Both the position numbers and the translations under genes were made by a program. A DNA stretch of 56,000 nucleotides, from positions 1 through 56,000 of the forward strand of contig JAFAYW010000075.1 in the NCBI GenBank assembly GCA_019240125.1, read 5' to 3'. A model generated the notes under the pieces. It was given only the letters and a program-made list of their open reading frames with translations, ran no database searches and had not been told where the DNA came from. The DNA is from Alphaproteobacteria bacterium. GTDB taxonomy: Bacteria; Pseudomonadota; Alphaproteobacteria; ATCC43930; CGMCC-115725. Shown here piece by piece: positions 52,994 to 56,000 of this stretch. Each line of letters begins with the position of its first letter. Position 1 is the stretch's first letter.

Positions 52994-54556
52994 TTAATCT
53001 CCGAAGCCGTTGGCGGCGAGGTAACCGGGGTTGCCCTCCCGCAATTTGCTGATCGTCAGCCGCCATAGTATCGCACGCGCCGCGCCAGCGCGCGGTTCGC
53101 ATAGCTCGAATGCACCACGGCGCAAATCCGTCGCAAACCGCCGCAGCAGCACGGGCGGCGTTTGCCCCTCACCCTCCCATCGCTGCGCGACGGGTCCCTC
53201 CCTCTCCCCGCTCACGGGGCGAGGGGTAAATGGCGAAGTCGTTCGGCTGATTTGCTCGCTCTCGCCGATAGCGGGGAGAGGGCTGGGGTGAGGGGCGCGG
53301 TAGAAGCCGGCGATGCTGGGGTGGATCGCGGCGCCAAGCTGGCTGCCGCTTTGCGCCTCGCGCGCGGCGATCGCCATCGCGGTTGTCACCAGCCGGAATT
53401 CGCGATGCCGTTGCGGTGGCACCAGCGGAAGAATGTCCCGGAGCAGGAACTCACGGCCCAGTTCCAGCAAAACCGACCCGCCCGGTAGATCGCGCAGGAC
53501 ATCGACCTCGGGTGCCGCATGCGCGATCTCGGGAGCGCCGCCGGGATCGAGCAGCATCAGCAATTCGAGTTCGCATTCGGTGGCGCGGCGACCGATGATC
53601 GCGGTCGACAGGTCGCGAGCGCCACCGGTCAGGTGCCGGTCACTCTGCTGCAGCGCGATGATGGCCCAGCGCACATTGGCCAGCACCTCCCAGTAAAACA
53701 CCCGCGCAGGGTCGAGCCGGCGTCCGGATGCGGCCTCGTAGGCGTCGCAGAACGGCGCACGATCGGCGATGCCGCCGAGCTCGCGATCGAGCCGGACAAA
53801 CCGCCAGGCCTTACAGCACAGCCAGCCGATATCCTCGTCAGGGTCGCCCCAGCCGGCGAATTCCCAATCGAGGATGGCGGCCAGCTCGTGGCCATCCACC
53901 AGGTAATTGCCGGTGCGGAAATCGCGATGGCAGAGCACCGGCGGCAGCGGCGGCGGGATATGCGCGGCGAGCCAGCGGATCGCCCATTCCAATACCGGGC
54001 GCGGGTTCCGGTGGCCGTCCAGATAGGCGCGGAAGCCAGCGATGTGCTCCGCTGGCCCCACCATCGCCAGCCCATCGAGCCCGGGATGCGGCGGCCGCAC
54101 GGTTTGCAGCCGCGCCAGCTCGCGGCCCAAGCGCGCGGCCAACGCCGGCAGATGCGGCTCCAGCGTTGGATCGGTGGTGATCTCGCGGCCTTGCGGCGTG
54201 CCGGCAACCCGCCGCATCACAAAGAACGGCCGGCCGATCACGCCGAGGTCGCCGCACGCCCAAAGCGGCTCGGCCACCGTGACGCCGGCTTCGTGCACGG
54301 CGCGCAAAACCGCGAATTCCGCGATGCGGCCAAGGCTCGACGGCACGCCGGTCGCGGCATCGGTGCGCAGCACGAGGCCGTGCGTTCCGGCGCTCGGACC
54401 GCCCGCAAATGTCGCCGAAAAGCCCCAATTTTCCTGGATGGCGCCGCCCGCCAATAGCTCGAACCCGCCGACCTCGACAGTTGTCGCGCCACTCGCGTCA
54501 GCGAGTAAGCGGCCGAGCCTTATCGGGTCAAATGGCGGCGACGCCGTGCCCGCCAT
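52994..54556 (-). CDS. Aminoglycoside-phosphotransferase-like kinase interrupted by an in-frame repeat element
   Basis: A 520-residue protein of the APH/choline kinase-like superfamily, often found near acyl-CoA dehydrogenases. The catalytic loop LCHRDFRTGNYLVDGH and the metal aspartate in AILDWEFAGWGDPDEDIGW are intact, with an N-terminal ATP-binding lobe (LVLRTDAATGVPSSLG). Around residues 420-465 is a foreign-looking stretch (PHPSPLPAIGES, then PVSGEREGPVAQRW) that is a 133-base dispersed repeat read in frame, splitting a final helical domain (RRFATDLRRGAFE to ISKLREGNPGYLA). Its start overlaps the end of the SDR gene by 29 bases. The substrate is unknown. Confidence 0.85.
   Translation of the reverse strand: MAGTASPPFDPIRLGRLLADASGATTVEVGGFELLAGGAIQENWGFSATFAGGPSAGTHGLVLRTDAATGVPSSLGRIAEFAVLRAVHEAGVTVAEPLWACGDLGVIGRPFFVMRRVAGTPQGREITTDPTLEPHLPALAARLGRELARLQTVRPPHPGLDGLAMVGPAEHIAGFRAYLDGHRNPRPVLEWAIRWLAAHIPPPLPPVLCHRDFRTGNYLVDGHELAAILDWEFAGWGDPDEDIGWLCCKAWRFVRLDRELGGIADRAPFCDAYEAASGRRLDPARVFYWEVLANVRWAIIALQQSDRHLTGGARDLSTAIIGRRATECELELLMLLDPGGAPEIAHAAPEVDVLRDLPGGSVLLELGREFLLRDILPLVPPQRHREFRLVTTAMAIAAREAQSGSQLGAAIHPSIAGFYRAPHPSPLPAIGESEQISRTTSPFTPRPVSGEREGPVAQRWEGEGQTPPVLLRRFATDLRRGAFELCEPRAGAARAILWRLTISKLREGNPGYLAANGFGD
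53164..53296. repeat. 133-bp composite palindromic repeat, copy 1 (inside the phosphotransferase gene)
   Basis: The ends are inverted (GCCCCTCACCCTCCC at left and GGGGTGAGGGGC at right) with internal short palindromes of the CCTCTCCCCGC / GCGGGGAGAGG type. A second copy of exactly the same length lies at 55480-55612. The copies share the ends and the internal arms but differ in between. This one is read in frame as part of a protein. Confidence 0.8.
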
Positions 54557-55301
54557 CGACCGAAATCACCGTGCCGGTGACGTAGGCGCTGGCCGGTGAA
54601 ACCAGAAACAGCAGCGCGCCGTCGAGATCGGGTGACTGGCCGATGCGGCGCATTGGGATGCGTGCGATCAGCCGCTTGCCGGCCTCGGTCTCGAAGAATT
54701 CGCGGTTGAAATCGGTCTCAATATAGCCGGGCGCCAGCGCGTTCACGAGAATGCCGTAGCGCGCCAGTTCCATCGCCAGCACATGCGTCAGATGCGTCAG
54801 CCCTGCCTTGGCGGCGCAGTAGGCCGGTACATAACCGACCGTGCGAAAGCCGAGGATCGAGGAGATGTTGATGATGCGCCCGGGCCGCTTGGCCGCGACC
54901 AGGTGATGCGCGAATTCGCGCGCCGCCAGCCAGGCACCCTTGAGGTTGGTGTCCATGACATGGTCCCAATCCGCTTCGGTATGCTCGAATAGCGGCTTTG
55001 ACACCACAACCCCGGCATTGTTGACGAGGATCGTCGGCGGCCCGAGCTGTGCCTCGACGGCGGCAATCGCTGCTACGATGCTGTTCTGGTCGGTGACATC
55101 GCAGGCGACCGGCAGGCAGGTGCCGCCCGCGGTGCCGATCTCGCGCGCCAGATCGTCGAGCCGGTCGGTCCGCCGCGCCGCCGCCGCCACCTTGGCGCCA
55201 GCCGCCGCCAGCACCTCGGCAAAATGCCGGCCGATGCCGCTCGACGCACCGGTCACCAGCGCGACCTCGCCGCTGATGTCAAAGCTCGGTAATGCCACCA
55301 T
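54528..55301 (-). CDS. Short-chain dehydrogenase/reductase
   Basis: A classical SDR of 257 residues using NAD(P)H. The glycine motif is VTGASSGIGRHFAEVL, with ILVNNAGVVVSKPL, the catalytic Ser-Tyr-Lys set in INISSILGF and YCAAKAGLTHL, and PGYIETDFN. The frame is open further upstream, but 55301 gives the normal family start (MVALPSFDISGEVALVTG). An RBS is not clear. It is first in the operon SDR, phosphotransferase, ribBX, 2-hydroxyacid dehydrogenase, small protein. The substrate is probably an alcohol or 3-hydroxyacyl compound, given the company of an APH-type kinase common in acyl-CoA catabolism. Confidence 0.92.
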   Translation of the reverse strand: MVALPSFDISGEVALVTGASSGIGRHFAEVLAAAGAKVAAAARRTDRLDDLAREIGTAGGTCLPVACDVTDQNSIVAAIAAVEAQLGPPTILVNNAGVVVSKPLFEHTEADWDHVMDTNLKGAWLAAREFAHHLVAAKRPGRIINISSILGFRTVGYVPAYCAAKAGLTHLTHVLAMELARYGILVNALAPGYIETDFNREFFETEAGKRLIARIPMRRIGQSPDLDGALLFLVSPASAYVTGTVISVDGGHGVAAI

Positions 55302-55330
55302 GATCCCGCCCGCATTCTTCAACCGAACAC

Positions 55331-55415
55331 TGTCATCGCGAGCGCAGCGAAGCAATCTCGCGCCGAGGAAACTCCACCGGCGCGAGATTGCCGCGTCACC
55401 GACGGCTGTTACCAA
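55331..55415. repeat. Dispersed palindromic element of the TCATCGCGAGCGCAGCGAAGCAATC type
   Basis: The sequence TGTCATCGCGAGCGCAGCG followed by AAGCAATCTCGCG resembles a widespread intergenic element in proteobacteria. An 11-bp perfect inverted repeat is present: GCAATCTCGCG (55352-55362) with CGCGAGATTGC (55381-55391). The far end (GCCGCGTCACCGACGGCTG) is a degraded form of the usual closing sequence. The right boundary is approximate. Only one copy is in this window. Confidence 0.55.
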
Positions 55416-55479
55416 GGACGTGGTGCGAGCCGCTAGCTCCATCTACAGAGGTCGGCCCGCTGCTGTAACGATTGCGGTA

Positions 55480-55612
55480 GCCCCTCACCCCGGCCCTCTC
55501 CCGCCGGCGGGGAGAGGGAGAGCGGCTGTATCCGGCGGGGTGCGGTTATCGCCGAGGCGCTGCCTCAGGGTTCCCTCTCCCTGCCCGCGGGGAGAGAGAC
55601 CGGGTGAGGGGC
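55480..55612. repeat. 133-bp composite palindromic repeat, copy 2 (intergenic)
   Basis: Begins GCCCCTCACCCCGGCCCTC and ends GAGACCGGGTGAGGGGC. Two internal hairpin arms are seen: CCCTCTCCCGCC with GGCGGGGAGAGGG near the left end, and CCCTCTCCCTGCCCGCGGGG near the right. It has the same length and ends as the copy inside the phosphotransferase gene. It lies between the divergent SDR and GMC oxidoreductase genes, in a 431-base region without a gene. Confidence 0.8.
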
Positions 55613-55732
55613 ATCTGCCGGCTCCTGTGTAAGGACGCTTGAATGGCGTTCAAAGGCTTGGCCTCGCCGCGCTCGCGCCCCACTATGCGGCTCAGACAGA
55701 ATTGCCCGCGCGGGCAAGACGGGGAGAGACGC

Positions 55733-56000
55733 ATGCCAGCGGATTATCGGGCGGATTATGTGATCGTCGGCGCCGGCTCGGCCGGCTGCACGCTGGCCAA
55801 TCGCCTGACCGAAGACCCCGAGGTGCGCGTCATCCTGATCGAGGCGGGCGGGCGCGACACCAACCCGCTGATCCACATCCCGGCCGGCTACGTCAAACTG
55901 CTCGACCACCCGACCCTGACCTGGGGCTTCAAGGCCGAGGCCGATCCGGGCGTCGCCGGCCGCGAGATCCTTTATCCGCGCGGCAAGGTGCTGGGCGGCT
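55733..56000 (+). CDS. GMC family FAD-dependent oxidoreductase (partial, runs off the window)
   Basis: The first 89 codons of a choline-dehydrogenase / alcohol-dehydrogenase-like GMC enzyme. The FAD-binding motif is YVIVGAGSAGCTLANRLTED, followed by VRVILIEAGGRDTNPLIHIP and the FAD-site YPRGKVLGG at the very end of the window. A strong GGGGAGAG Shine-Dalgarno lies 5 bases before the ATG. The 3' part is missing because of the window edge, so the class (choline, alcohol or polyethylene-glycol dehydrogenase) cannot be resolved. Confidence 0.93.
   Translation, partial: MPADYRADYVIVGAGSAGCTLANRLTEDPEVRVILIEAGGRDTNPLIHIPAGYVKLLDHPTLTWGFKAEADPGVAGREILYPRGKVLGG

Noticed and set aside
52990..53100. 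FMN riboswitch before ribBX
   Set aside because: Only 4 bases separate ribBX from the upstream gene and no RFN-like stem pattern or conserved AGGGG/CCGAC boxes were seen.
52990..53163. Possible frameshift or gene fusion at the 3' end of the phosphotransferase
   Set aside because: The frame stays open through the repeat and the sequence after it (TDLRRGAFE to REGNPGYLA) looks like the normal C-terminus of the family, so an in-frame insertion explains it better.

Overview
The window looks like a high-GC chromosome segment from an alphaproteobacterium, most like Rhodospirillales-type soil or aquatic heterotrophs. This rests on gene content and order: a glnB-glnA pair plus separate amtB and glnK, an lgt / MidA-type methyltransferase / pgeF operon, a RibB protein fused to a dead GTP cyclohydrolase II domain, the aerobic benzoyl-CoA (box) genes, and CofC with two LLM-class oxidoreductases, which points to coenzyme F420 use. 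The taxonomic placement is inference. No rRNA, tRNA, CRISPR array, transposase or phage gene was seen.

Layout. 1-1200: a visibly more AT-rich stretch with two small unknown minus-strand genes. 1231-5742: cofC, divergent from nrdJ (B12-dependent ribonucleotide reductase) and a class I aminotransferase. 5743-11755: a nitrogen-assimilation block (glnB, glnA, amtB, a porin-like outer membrane protein, glnK) with sigma-54-type promoters and a shared 17-bp palindrome. 11892-14451: a methyltransferase and an acetolactate-synthase-like enzyme on the minus strand. 14807-24499: a complete tripartite RND efflux operon with two pumps, followed by MAPEG, a lone response regulator, a Tat-type thioredoxin and a CcdA-like protein. 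26787-32873 (minus): hydrolase, CoA-transferase B and A with a GxxExxY-like remnant between them, two LLM oxidoreductases and a MATE exporter. 32991-38162: amidohydrolase, MHS-type MFS transporter, 2-hydroxyacid dehydrogenase and a MocR regulator. 38165-42639 (minus): lgt, methyltransferase, pgeF, a 22-residue membrane mini-gene, a duplicated-domain lipoprotein, and upstream a glycine-zipper lipoprotein. 42708-48746: boxB and boxC, then two amidohydrolase-2 proteins. 48804-55301: LysR and a TauE-like exporter, then a minus-strand operon of SDR, phosphotransferase, RibBX, 2-hydroxyacid dehydrogenase and a small unknown protein. 55733-end: the start of a GMC oxidoreductase.

How it fits together. 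The nitrogen block combines an ammonium channel, two PII signal proteins and glutamine synthetase, apparently under NtrC/sigma-54-like control, and a putative outer-membrane channel seems to share that control. Several other blocks (box genes, CoA-transferase, amidohydrolases, LLM enzymes, SDR, GMC enzyme) suggest broad catabolism of aromatic or heterocyclic organic compounds. The most noteworthy observations are the repeated 17-bp palindrome in the nitrogen block, the 22-residue mini-gene translationally linked to a lipoprotein, a 133-bp dispersed palindromic repeat lying inside a phosphotransferase reading frame, and the internally duplicated lipoprotein.
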